Source: Sphingobacteriia bacterium (lineage in GTDB: Bacteria > Bacteroidota > Bacteroidia > NS11-12g > UBA955). Taken from it: a stretch of 13,350 nucleotides of DNA. Location of the stretch: assembly GCA_021151535.1 (NCBI GenBank), contig JAGKXC010000055.1, positions 1-13,350 on the forward strand. Reading direction: 5' to 3'. The stretch's first letter is position 1. Each line of letters starts with the position of its first letter. Made by a program: the position numbers and the translations under genes. Positions 6,664-13,350 of the stretch are shown here, piece after piece. Under the pieces are notes generated by a model. The model was not told the origin of the DNA, did not search any database, and worked only from the letters and a program-made list of their open reading frames with translations.

Positions 6664-8580
6664 TTACAATCGCCCTTCCTTGATCTCATCAACAATCATG
6701 GGATCGAGGAGGGTGCTAGTATCGCCGAGATTACCGATTTCGCCCTCAGCAATTTTTCGCAAGATTCGGCGCATAATTTTGCCGCTTCGGGTTTTGGGCA
6801 ACCCACTTACAAATTGAATTTTATCGGGCTTCGCAATGGGGCCTATTACGCGTGAAACGGTGGCAAGAATATCTTGTCTGGTTAGGTTTACATCGCCGTG
6901 GGTTCCTGTGTAAATCACGTAGGCGTAGATGCCTTGGCCTTTGATGTCGTGGGGGTAGCCTACCACTGCGCTTTCCACCACACCTGCGTGCATGTTGATG
7001 GCGTTTTCTACTTCTGCGGTACCTATTCTATGGCCGGAAACGTTGAGTACATCGTCTACGCGACCGGTGATGCGGTACATGCCGTCTTCGTCGCGCAAGC
7101 AACCATCGCCCGTAAAATAAAGGTTGTCGTAGGCTGAGAAATAGGTAGTTCTGCAGCGTTCGTGATCGCCGTAGGTGGTTCGGATGATGCCGGGCCATGG
7201 GAATTTGATGCAGAGGTTTCCGGATACGCCATTGCCTAGGATTTCGTTGCCGTTTTCGTCTACCAGCACGGGTTGTACGCCTGGAAGCGGGTAAGTGGCG
7301 AAGGTGGGTTTGGCTGGGGTAACGCCTGCGAGGTTGGAGATGAGTACGCCGCCAGTTTCGGTTTGCCACCAGGTGTCTACGATGGGGCAGTTGTTGTGAC
7401 CTATTTTTTCGTTGTACCAGTTCCAAGCTTCTTCGTTGATGGGTTCACCCACGGTTCCTAGCACTTTAAGGTTGGAGAAATCGCGGTTTTTGAGTGGCTC
7501 ATCGCCAAAACCCATGAGGCTACGGATGGCTGTGGGGGCGGTATAAAGAATTTCGAGTTTGTACTTTTCGATGATGTCCCAGAAGCGGCCGGCATCGGGG
7601 TAAGTGGGGATTCCTTCGAACATGAGGGAGGTGGCGCCGGCGCTGAGCGGTCCGTAGATGATGTAGGAATGGCCGGTAATCCAACCGATATCGGCGGTAC
7701 AGAAATGCACTTGACCGGGTTGATATTGGAATACGTTTACAAAAGTATAATTGGCCCAAACCATGTAGCCGGCGGTGGAGTGCACCACGCCTTTGGGTTT
7801 GCCGGTAGAGCCGGAGGTATAGAGGATGAACAATTCGTCTTCGGCGTCCATGGATTCCGCTTCGCAATAAGGATTGCCTTGGGTTTCCACTTTTTTAATT
7901 TCGTCTTCCCACCAAAAATCGCGGCCTTTGATCATGCTCACGGGGGTACGGGTATGGGTGCAAACGATTACGGTTTTCACGGAAGGGCAAGACATGAGGG
8001 CATCGTCTATTACTTCTTTGAGTGGTATGCTTTTGTTGCCACGGAATGCGCCGTCGCAGGTAATTACAGCGGATGCTTGTGCATCTTGGATTCGGTCTGC
8101 GATGGATTGGGCGCTAAATCCGCCAAAAATTACGGAGTGGATGGCGCCAATGCGGGCACAAGCGAGCACGGCGATGGCCAATTCGGGAATCATGCCCATG
8201 TAGATGCAAACGCGATCGCCCTTTTTTACGCCATGATTTTTGAGGGCGTTGGCGAATTGCATAACCTTAAAATGCAGCTCGCGGTAGGTGAGCACGCGGT
8301 GGTGATCTTCGGGGTTGTTTGGTTCCCAAATGATGGCGGGGGTATCGGGTTGGGTAAGTACGTGGCGATCGAGGCAATTCTCTGTGATGTTGAGTTTTGC
8401 GCCGCTAAACCATTCGGTTTTTGCCGATCGGAAATCCCATTTGAGCACGTTGTTCCAGGGCTGTTTCCATTGGAAGTTGGTGGCAATTTCTGCCCAAAAT
8501 TCCTCGGGATTTTCAACACTTTTCTTGTACTGGCGCTGATAATCTTCAAAACTGCTGATTTGATAAGGATACTTACTCAT
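6664..8580 (-). CDS. acs: Acetyl-CoA synthetase (AMP-forming acetate-CoA ligase)
   Basis: The protein has 638 residues, close to the 650 usual for Acs. It activates acetate with ATP to acetyl-AMP and then to acetyl-CoA in the cytoplasm, feeding the TCA and glyoxylate cycles and lipid synthesis. The N-terminal ACAS_N region is at about 8-66. The ATP loop YTSGSTGKPKGVVHS spans 254-268. TADIGWITGHSYIIYGPLSAGAT (295-317) and GEPINEEAW (378-386) are both typical. DTWWQTETGG (402-411) carries the Trp (405) that shapes the small acetate pocket and separates Acs from propionyl- or fatty acyl-CoA ligases. The hinge region GRVDDVLNVSGHRIGTAEVE is at 506-525, and PKTRSGKIMRRILRKIA (595-611) contains the C-domain catalytic Lys601, the site that Pat/CobB-type acetylation controls in other bacteria. 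The ATG at 8580 gives the normal family N-terminus. It is divergent from the porin-SulP-DabA operon and convergent with the DUF2147 gene. Confidence 0.97.
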   Translation of the reverse strand: MSKYPYQISSFEDYQRQYKKSVENPEEFWAEIATNFQWKQPWNNVLKWDFRSAKTEWFSGAKLNITENCLDRHVLTQPDTPAIIWEPNNPEDHHRVLTYRELHFKVMQFANALKNHGVKKGDRVCIYMGMIPELAIAVLACARIGAIHSVIFGGFSAQSIADRIQDAQASAVITCDGAFRGNKSIPLKEVIDDALMSCPSVKTVIVCTHTRTPVSMIKGRDFWWEDEIKKVETQGNPYCEAESMDAEDELFILYTSGSTGKPKGVVHSTAGYMVWANYTFVNVFQYQPGQVHFCTADIGWITGHSYIIYGPLSAGATSLMFEGIPTYPDAGRFWDIIEKYKLEILYTAPTAIRSLMGFGDEPLKNRDFSNLKVLGTVGEPINEEAWNWYNEKIGHNNCPIVDTWWQTETGGVLISNLAGVTPAKPTFATYPLPGVQPVLVDENGNEILGNGVSGNLCIKFPWPGIIRTTYGDHERCRTTYFSAYDNLYFTGDGCLRDEDGMYRITGRVDDVLNVSGHRIGTAEVENAINMHAGVVESAVVGYPHDIKGQGIYAYVIYTGTHGDVNLTRQDILATVSRVIGPIAKPDKIQFVSGLPKTRSGKIMRRILRKIAEGEIGNLGDTSTLLDPMIVDEIKEGRL

Positions 8581-8715
8581 GGTTTTTAAGTGATAATGAT
8601 GTGAAACAACGTGTATGCTGCGAATGTAGAAATTTTGGCGGAAGAAAGTGGGTTAATTTTGATGTAGGGCGATAAACGTTAGACGGTTTGGGATGGGGGA
8701 GGCGAGGGTGTATAG

Positions 8716-8745
8716 TTGGCTCATGCCCAATTAATTGTACGTTTG
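8716..8745 (+). promoter_or_regulatory. Strong Bacteroidota-type promoter for the porin-SulP-DabA operon
   Basis: A TTG at 8716-8718 is followed after 19 nt by TACGTTTG at 8738-8745. This is an exact match to the Bacteroidota housekeeping pattern TTG-N19-TAnnTTTG. Transcription would start near 8750-8752, giving a leader of about 65 nt to the ATG at 8815. A second -7-like box, TATTTTTG at 8800-8807, lacks a -33 partner. Confidence 0.6.
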
Positions 8746-8757
8746 TCGGTTAATTAA
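8731..8757. repeat. Short inverted repeat around the -7 box (possible operator)
   Basis: TTAATT (8731-8736) and AATTAA (8752-8757) flank the -7 box with a 15-nt spacer. A regulator binding here would cover both the -7 box and the transcript start. The arms are short and AT-rich, so chance occurrence is quite possible. Confidence 0.22.
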
Positions 8758-8814
8758 ATATTTTTATACAAATGATAAAATATAATTATGAGTTCCTCTT
8801 ATTTTTGTACGTTG

Positions 8815-9153
8815 ATGAACAAGAAAAAAATAGTATTGCAAGAGGTGTTTTTGGGCATGATGCTCAGCCTTTTGGCTATTTTGTTTTTTGATTTTTCAAC
8901 GGCGGTTAACAAGGTAGAGCACAACGATGTGTTTTGCTGCGAAGTGGCTGAAACCGAAGCTGATGCAGAGTGGAGTCAGGATTTTGATTTTGATTTTCTG
9001 CCCATTTGCTTTAACCAAAGATCTGCTGAATTATCGCATTTGGTTCCAGTTTTCGAAATGCGGGTACCGGTATTTATGGGTGCTCAAACTGCGTTAGAAG
9101 CCATTCCATTGTATCTGAAAAACCAGCAATTTAAATTTCATCTTTCTGCCTAA
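8815..9153 (+). CDS. Small membrane-anchored or secreted protein heading the SulP/DabA operon, function unknown
   Basis: The frame is open from an ATG at 8788, but I prefer the ATG at 8815 (112 residues). It begins MNKKKIVLQEVFLGMM, a charged start followed by a hydrophobic segment (about residues 12-28), as in a signal peptide or single membrane anchor. The remainder has a Cys pair (VFCCEV, about residues 39-44), an acidic patch with alternating Asp and Phe (QDFDFDFLPICF, about 61-72), and a hydrophobic end. I do not recognise a family. It is the first frame after the strong promoter at 8716-8745, with the porin 83 nt downstream on the same strand, so it is likely co-transcribed and may be an accessory factor of the transport system. 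Cys residues outside the membrane could form disulfides or bind metal. Existence is moderately sure, function unknown. Confidence 0.6.
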   Translation: MNKKKIVLQEVFLGMMLSLLAILFFDFSTAVNKVEHNDVFCCEVAETEADAEWSQDFDFDFLPICFNQRSAELSHLVPVFEMRVPVFMGAQTALEAIPLYLKNQQFKFHLSA

Positions 9154-9160
9154 TGTTTTT

Positions 9161-9184
9161 GGGGTATAGCCCCTTGGGTTTTTT
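9161..9184 (+). terminator. Weak hairpin plus T-run between the small gene and the porin (possible attenuator)
   Basis: GGGG (9161-9164), a 5-nt loop and CCCC (9170-9173) are followed by TTGGG and six T (9179-9184). The four-pair GC stem is short, and GGG separates it from the T-run, so this could at most cause partial termination or pausing ahead of the porin gene. Confidence 0.28.
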
Positions 9185-9236
9185 CGCTGTTGCAATCAGC
9201 TTTAAAATTGCAGGTTAAAATAAAATTAGGACAAAA

Positions 9237-10676
9237 ATGAACAAACAAAACAACCTATGGGTTGTGGGTTTGTTGGCAGTAGCAGCTGTTTTCCCGGTTT
9301 CTGGTATCGCCCGAAACGAAAATAGCGAGTTGCAATTGGCGAAGGCAGCGATTTCCGCTGAACAAGCATTGGCCACAGACACCGCAAAACCCTTATTTGC
9401 AGACGGCTTGAAGTTGAAATTAACTTCAGATGGGTCGCAATATTTACAACTTACCATGCTCAACCAAACTTGGGCGCGTTGGTCGGAATTTAACAAAGGC
9501 ACCACCCGCTTAGGCGATCCAGTATCTCAGGGTACTGATTTGGGATTGCGCAGAACGCGATTCCAGTTATTTGGTATGGTGAGCAAGCATGCATTTGTTT
9601 ACTTCCAATTGGGGCAGAACAATTTTGATGCTTACACCAACAACGGTAGCAATCGCAAACAGGCATTTTTCATACACGATGCATTAACGGAGTATCGCAT
9701 GGGCAAGGGCGGCGCCTTTAAAATTGGCGGCGGGTTAACCATTTGCAATGGATTGAGCAGATTTTCTCAACCTTCCATTGGTACGATTATGACGTTAGAC
9801 GTTCCGGTATTTGCCCAAGCTACGGTAGATCAAACGGATTTGTTTTCACGCAAATTGAGTTTGTACCACAAAGGTGAGTTGGGCAAGTTGGATTATCGCT
9901 TTACGATTACCGATCCTTTTCCCATAACCTCAGCGGGTATCACGGTTCCGGCCATTAGCAAGAATGCCCAATTTTCGCCCTTGAAACACCACAAGCAATA
10001 TCAGGCCTTGTTGATTTACAACTTCTTTGAGAAGGAGCCAACCAACACGCCTTACATGCCTGGAACTTATTGGGGTAAGAAGAAAATTTGGAACATCGCA
10101 GTGGGCGGAATTCGCCAAAATGCGGCTACTTGGAGTTATACGCAAACGGGCAGCGTAAAGGATACAGTTTTCCATCCCATGACGTTGTTGTGTGTGGAAT
10201 CTTTCTTGGATATGCCGGTTTCGAGTAAGGGCGATGCGGTGAGCGCGTATGCGGGATATTTTTCTACCAATTACGGCACAAATTACTTGCGGTATAACGG
10301 AATCATGAATCCTGCAACGGGTACCACAACAGGTGCTTTGGCGGGTGATGTGGGTGCGCAGTACGGCAATGCGGTTCCGATGTTTGGAACGGGTTCGGTA
10401 ATTTACTCTCAATTGGGATACTTGTTACCTAAGAAAACCTTGGGTGATCAAGGTCAATTGCATGTGTATGCTTCTTACACCCATTGCAAGTACGATCGTT
10501 TGGGCGATCATGCCTTGAACCATTATTCAGCAGGCGTTAACTGGTTGATGCCGGGCAACAAAAGCAAATTAACATTGGGCTATAGCAATCTTAGCTCAGT
10601 TCTTTTATACAACAACGGCGATTTTTTATCATCTAGAAAATCTTCCGTAATTCTTCAATTTCAAATCTTCATATAA
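9237..10676 (+). CDS. Outer-membrane porin-like beta-barrel protein
   Basis: The protein has 479 residues. Residues 1 to about 25 are a signal peptide (MNKQNNLWVVGLLAVAAVFPVSGIA). The rest alternates polar and hydrophobic strands as in a 16- to 18-strand barrel and resembles the phosphate-selective porin O/P type: QYLQLTMLNQTWARW (68-82), then GLRRTRFQLFGMVSKHAFVYFQLGQNNFD (103-131). The C-terminus ends in strands (SRKSSVILQFQIFI) finishing in aromatic and aliphatic residues, as needed for BAM insertion. AGG six nt before the ATG is a weak ribosome site. The SulP gene starts 2 nt after the stop, so the two are coupled. In this context it probably lets a small anion such as bicarbonate, sulfate or phosphate cross the outer membrane. 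The true substrate is not visible in the sequence. Confidence 0.8.
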   Translation: MNKQNNLWVVGLLAVAAVFPVSGIARNENSELQLAKAAISAEQALATDTAKPLFADGLKLKLTSDGSQYLQLTMLNQTWARWSEFNKGTTRLGDPVSQGTDLGLRRTRFQLFGMVSKHAFVYFQLGQNNFDAYTNNGSNRKQAFFIHDALTEYRMGKGGAFKIGGGLTICNGLSRFSQPSIGTIMTLDVPVFAQATVDQTDLFSRKLSLYHKGELGKLDYRFTITDPFPITSAGITVPAISKNAQFSPLKHHKQYQALLIYNFFEKEPTNTPYMPGTYWGKKKIWNIAVGGIRQNAATWSYTQTGSVKDTVFHPMTLLCVESFLDMPVSSKGDAVSAYAGYFSTNYGTNYLRYNGIMNPATGTTTGALAGDVGAQYGNAVPMFGTGSVIYSQLGYLLPKKTLGDQGQLHVYASYTHCKYDRLGDHALNHYSAGVNWLMPGNKSKLTLGYSNLSSVLLYNNGDFLSSRKSSVILQFQIFI

Positions 10677-10678
10677 AA

Positions 10679-12316
10679 ATGAGTCACAACAACAAACATA
10701 CAGCTAACCCAGTGGTGCCGAAGGACGGTATCGCGGGTTTAAAAGAAAATTTTTCTACCGACGCTATGTCGGGCTTTTTGGTCTTCTTATTGGCATTGCC
10801 ATTAAGTTTGGGTATTGCAAAGGCGAGCGAATTTCCGCCGATTATGGGTCTGATGACGGCCATGATAGGTGGATTATTGGTGTCGTTTTTTGCGGGTTCT
10901 TATTTAACGATTAAAGGTCCAGCTGCGGGATTAATTGTAATTGTAGCGGGATCTGTAGCGGAGTTGGGCAATGGCGATGCAACGGTAGGTTGGCATTATG
11001 CATTGGGTGCTTTGGTGGTATCAGGATTGGTGCAGGTGTTGTTTGGTATGATGCGCATGGGGTCGTTGGTAGATTTCTTCCCATTGAGTGCGGTGCACGG
11101 GATGTTGGCGGCCATTGGTATTATCATTATGAGCAAGCAGTTCCATATTTTGTTGGGTGTATCGCCCACAACCCACGAAGGAAAATCGATGGTTGAGCCG
11201 TTGGAATTGTTGGCTGAGATCCCGAAAACATTGGGACATTTTGATCATCAGGTAGCTATAGTGGGATTGGTGAGTTTGGCGATCGTGTTGTTGTGGCCCA
11301 AAGTAAAGCAGCCGTTTTTGAAGAAAATTCCAGCGCCAGTGTTGGTGTTGTTGGTTGCAATTCCGATGGCCAAAATCATGGGAATTAAAGGCAAAATGTT
11401 GATCCATTTTGATCAAGATTTCATTCATACATTGGCATGGAACGTTGATTTCGGCGGATTTGCACAGGCAGGTACGTTTATTAAGTATGTGATTATGTTT
11501 GCGTTGGTGGGTAGTTTAGAAAGTTTATTGACGGTTAAGGCGATTGACTTGATGGATCCTGCTAAGCGTAAGAGCAATGCCAATAAAGATTTGATTGCTG
11601 TGGGATTGGGGAACACTTTTGCTGCTTTCTTGGGTGGTTTACCTATGATTAGCGAGGTAGCGCGTTCTTCTTCTAACGTAAATAATGGGGCAAAAACCCG
11701 TTGGGCCAACTTCTTCCACGGCTTGTTTATGTTGATTTTCTTGTTTTTGGATTTGCAGTTCAGTGATTTGATTCCAAACGCAGCATTGGCAGCAATGTTG
11801 ATTGGCGTGGGTATCAAATTGGCGAGTCCAAAAGAGTTTGGTAGAATGGCTAAAATTGGCCCTGAGCAGTTGGTGATTTTCACTACAACCATTATCGTAA
11901 CGTTGGCTACCGATTTATTGGTAGGTATTGGTGTAGGTATTTTGGTGAAGTTGATTTCTCAATATATTCTAGGCGCTCCATTGAGTTCTATGTTTAAAGC
12001 AAGGGTTCAAGATCATGGCGATAAGATGGAAGTTTTGGGTGCTGCAGTATTTTCAAACTGGTTGGGTATCAACAAGGTGTTATCTAAGAAGGCGCTAGAT
12101 AAGAACTTGGTTTTGGATTTATCGCGTTGCAACGTTGTAGACCACACCGTAATGGAGAATTTGCACCACTTGCACAGGGATTTTGAAGTTGCGGGTGGGC
12201 ATTTGACTATCGTAGGTTTGGAGGAGTTGGAATACAGTTCTAAATCGAAGCATGAAATGTCGGCTAGAAAGCGTCCAAAAGACAGCCGGGTTGACAAATT
12301 GGGAAATATTAAATAA
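10679..12316 (+). CDS. SulP-family inorganic anion transporter with STAS domain, likely bicarbonate
   Basis: The protein has 545 residues. Residues 25-435 are the polytopic SulP/SLC26 core: FSTDAMSGFLVFLLALPLSLGIAKASEFPP (25-54, TM1 region), LTIKGPAAGLIVIVAGS (76-92, TM3), SLVDFFPLSAVHGMLAAIGIIIMSKQ (129-154), and ALVGSLESLLTVKAID (275-290) with the Glu typical of the TM8 site. The cytoplasmic STAS domain is at about 445-515, with LVLDLSRCNVVDHTVMENLHHL (477-498), followed by a basic tail (526-545). SulP proteins move sulfate, bicarbonate or dicarboxylates. Bicarbonate is the favoured substrate here because a DabA/DUF2309 gene starts 6 nt downstream. The TM8 region and STAS look intact. It is coupled to the upstream porin (2-nt gap). 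Sulfate is the main alternative, but no cys or assimilation genes are nearby. Confidence 0.9.
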   Translation: MSHNNKHTANPVVPKDGIAGLKENFSTDAMSGFLVFLLALPLSLGIAKASEFPPIMGLMTAMIGGLLVSFFAGSYLTIKGPAAGLIVIVAGSVAELGNGDATVGWHYALGALVVSGLVQVLFGMMRMGSLVDFFPLSAVHGMLAAIGIIIMSKQFHILLGVSPTTHEGKSMVEPLELLAEIPKTLGHFDHQVAIVGLVSLAIVLLWPKVKQPFLKKIPAPVLVLLVAIPMAKIMGIKGKMLIHFDQDFIHTLAWNVDFGGFAQAGTFIKYVIMFALVGSLESLLTVKAIDLMDPAKRKSNANKDLIAVGLGNTFAAFLGGLPMISEVARSSSNVNNGAKTRWANFFHGLFMLIFLFLDLQFSDLIPNAALAAMLIGVGIKLASPKEFGRMAKIGPEQLVIFTTTIIVTLATDLLVGIGVGILVKLISQYILGAPLSSMFKARVQDHGDKMEVLGAAVFSNWLGINKVLSKKALDKNLVLDLSRCNVVDHTVMENLHHLHRDFEVAGGHLTIVGLEELEYSSKSKHEMSARKRPKDSRVDKLGNIK

Positions 12317-12322
12317 CAAAAA

Positions 12323-13350
12323 ATGAGTTCAGAGGAACACGGTTCATCGCATGAACCTGCTGGGAATGGCCCAATAAATTGGGGGAAGGTTTTGCACCGC
12401 TTGGAGCACTTTCTTCCTTCACAGGCGCCATTGAAAGATTTTATTCACCACAACACGCTGCATGCTTTTCAGCATCTGCCCTTCTTTGAGGGGATTCGGG
12501 AGGCATCAGACTTGTTTGGTTATAAGACTTTGTTGCCCTTAGATGAATACCGCAAGTTGCAAAGAGAAGGGCGTATCCGCTACGAGGATATGCAGCGTGT
12601 TGTGGTGGCGGAAAAGGGCGAGGAAACGAAAGATTGGTGGATAGACAGGCTGTTGCAGGTAGAATTTTACATGGATTCTGCGGCCAAAGTTGGCGAATTG
12701 CGGGCTTGTTGGAAATCCATCGCCCATATTGATTTGGATTCTATTGTGCATCCATTGTTGTTCCGTATCATCGGCGCGTATTTGGATCAAGGGGTATCTA
12801 CATGGAGATTCCCTGAGAAGAATTTGAGTTTGTTGGCTGCATTGCGCAAGATGGAGCAGCAAAATATCGCCAGTTTCTTCCAGTCTAAAGAGGTGAAGAT
12901 GCGTTTGTTGAACGATGATCGCATTGAGATTACGGATTTGTTAAAGGAAATAGTTGGCGATGAATCTTTGTATGAGCGATACTTGTATGATCAGCAATTT
13001 GCGCATGCCGGATATTCTGGGATGGTAGCAACGATTGCTCAGCAACCCCAATCATTGTTGGATTCGCGGAAGGTGAGTTTTGAGGAGTGGATTCAGTTGG
13101 AATTGTTGTTAGAATTAGATGCATTGCACTATAAATTCGGCAGAAAATCTGGGGGTAAGATCCCAAGTTTGAGTGATTTCAATTTGCCTGAATTTGGAAA
13201 TTTGTGGGATACAAACCTGGTTTCTACGTTGGATGAAGTGTTGCGATTGTGGCATTTGGCCTATGAGTGGAGCTATTACGGCGCGGTACTGAACGGCATT
13301 CAATTGAATGTAGGGCGATTGCGCAAATCTGCGGAAGCGGGAGCTAATGC
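12323..13350 (+). CDS. dabA: DUF2309/DabA-like protein (inorganic carbon uptake, carbonic-anhydrase-like), 3'-partial
   Basis: The frame starts at ATG 12323, 6 nt after the SulP stop, and stays open to the window end (342 codons), so the C-terminal half is missing. The motif SQAPLKDFIHHNTLHAFQHLPF (33-54) is the conserved opening of DUF2309 (PF10070), and FAHAGYSGMVATI (226-238) matches another family block. DabA proteins are zinc enzymes related to beta-carbonic anhydrases that work with the NuoL-like membrane protein DabB to take up CO2 or bicarbonate vectorially. The zinc ligands (two Cys, an Asp and a His in studied DabA) lie downstream and cannot be checked here. DabB is normally encoded just upstream; here SulP takes that place. 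The protein is soluble by eye and would sit on the inner face of the membrane. Family membership is well supported, while the catalytic role is inference. Confidence 0.85.
   Translation, partial: MSSEEHGSSHEPAGNGPINWGKVLHRLEHFLPSQAPLKDFIHHNTLHAFQHLPFFEGIREASDLFGYKTLLPLDEYRKLQREGRIRYEDMQRVVVAEKGEETKDWWIDRLLQVEFYMDSAAKVGELRACWKSIAHIDLDSIVHPLLFRIIGAYLDQGVSTWRFPEKNLSLLAALRKMEQQNIASFFQSKEVKMRLLNDDRIEITDLLKEIVGDESLYERYLYDQQFAHAGYSGMVATIAQQPQSLLDSRKVSFEEWIQLELLLELDALHYKFGRKSGGKIPSLSDFNLPEFGNLWDTNLVSTLDEVLRLWHLAYEWSYYGAVLNGIQLNVGRLRKSAEAGAN

Noticed and set aside
7669..8589. A 306-codon open frame on the plus strand, opposite acs
   Set aside because: It is antisense to a strongly conserved enzyme and its sequence has no recognisable motif; the frame is open because of acs codon bias.
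8690..8708. G-rich stretch upstream of the -33 box as a G-quadruplex
   Set aside because: It has only three runs of three or more G plus a GG, so at best a weak two-layer structure; nothing else supports a role.
10679..12316. Annotating the SulP protein as a sulfate permease
   Set aside because: Sequence alone does not separate sulfate from bicarbonate in this family, and the adjacent DabA-like gene favours inorganic carbon.
1..13350. CRISPR arrays, tRNA or rRNA genes, insertion sequences, phage or defence genes
   Set aside because: Reading both strands shows no spaced repeats, cloverleaf genes, transposase or integrase motifs, or recognised defence domains.

Overview
The window looks like a chromosomal segment of a member of the Bacteroidota. 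The evidence is a C-terminal gliding/type IX secretion (type B) sorting domain at the left edge, TTG-N19/21-TAnnTTTG promoters, AT-rich leaders with almost no Shine-Dalgarno sequences, a Bacteroidota-style lipoprotein, a DUF2147 protein and moderate GC. I see no tRNA, rRNA, CRISPR array, insertion sequence or integrase. Genus cannot be decided from this window.

Layout. (1) 1-1170, plus strand: the 3' part of a large secreted protein ending in a CHU_C/T9SS type B domain. (2) 1230-1322, plus strand: a 30-codon remnant that resembles the start of a DUF2805/TIGR03643 gene and is cut off in its conserved motif. (3) 5367-1319, minus strand: a tight four-gene operon. It encodes a universal stress protein, a 41-residue Lys-rich peptide, a GH130-family mannoside phosphorylase-like enzyme, and a fused GT4 glycosyltransferase with a C-terminal helical glycosidase-like domain. 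Gaps are 8, 20 and 1 nt. (4) 5623-6656, plus strand: an unrecognised lipoprotein, then a secreted DUF2147 protein with its own likely promoter. (5) 8580-6664, minus strand: acetyl-CoA synthetase (Acs). (6) 8716 to the right edge, plus strand: a strong promoter followed by a small unrecognised membrane-anchored or secreted protein, an outer-membrane porin-like beta-barrel, a SulP anion transporter with a STAS domain, and the first 342 codons of a DUF2309/DabA-like protein that runs off the window. The last three genes are separated by only 2 and 6 nt.

How the genes may work together. Region 6 reads as an inorganic-carbon (bicarbonate) acquisition operon with an outer-membrane pore, an inner-membrane anion carrier and a DabA-like carbonic-anhydrase-related subunit. 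The usual membrane partner DabB is not upstream of dabA, where a SulP gene sits instead. This is the most interesting arrangement in the window. Region 3 looks like an intracellular mannoside or glycan synthesis and phosphorolysis module tied to a stress protein. Acs is divergent from region 6 and shares a 207-234 bp intergenic region with it; any functional link is only inference.
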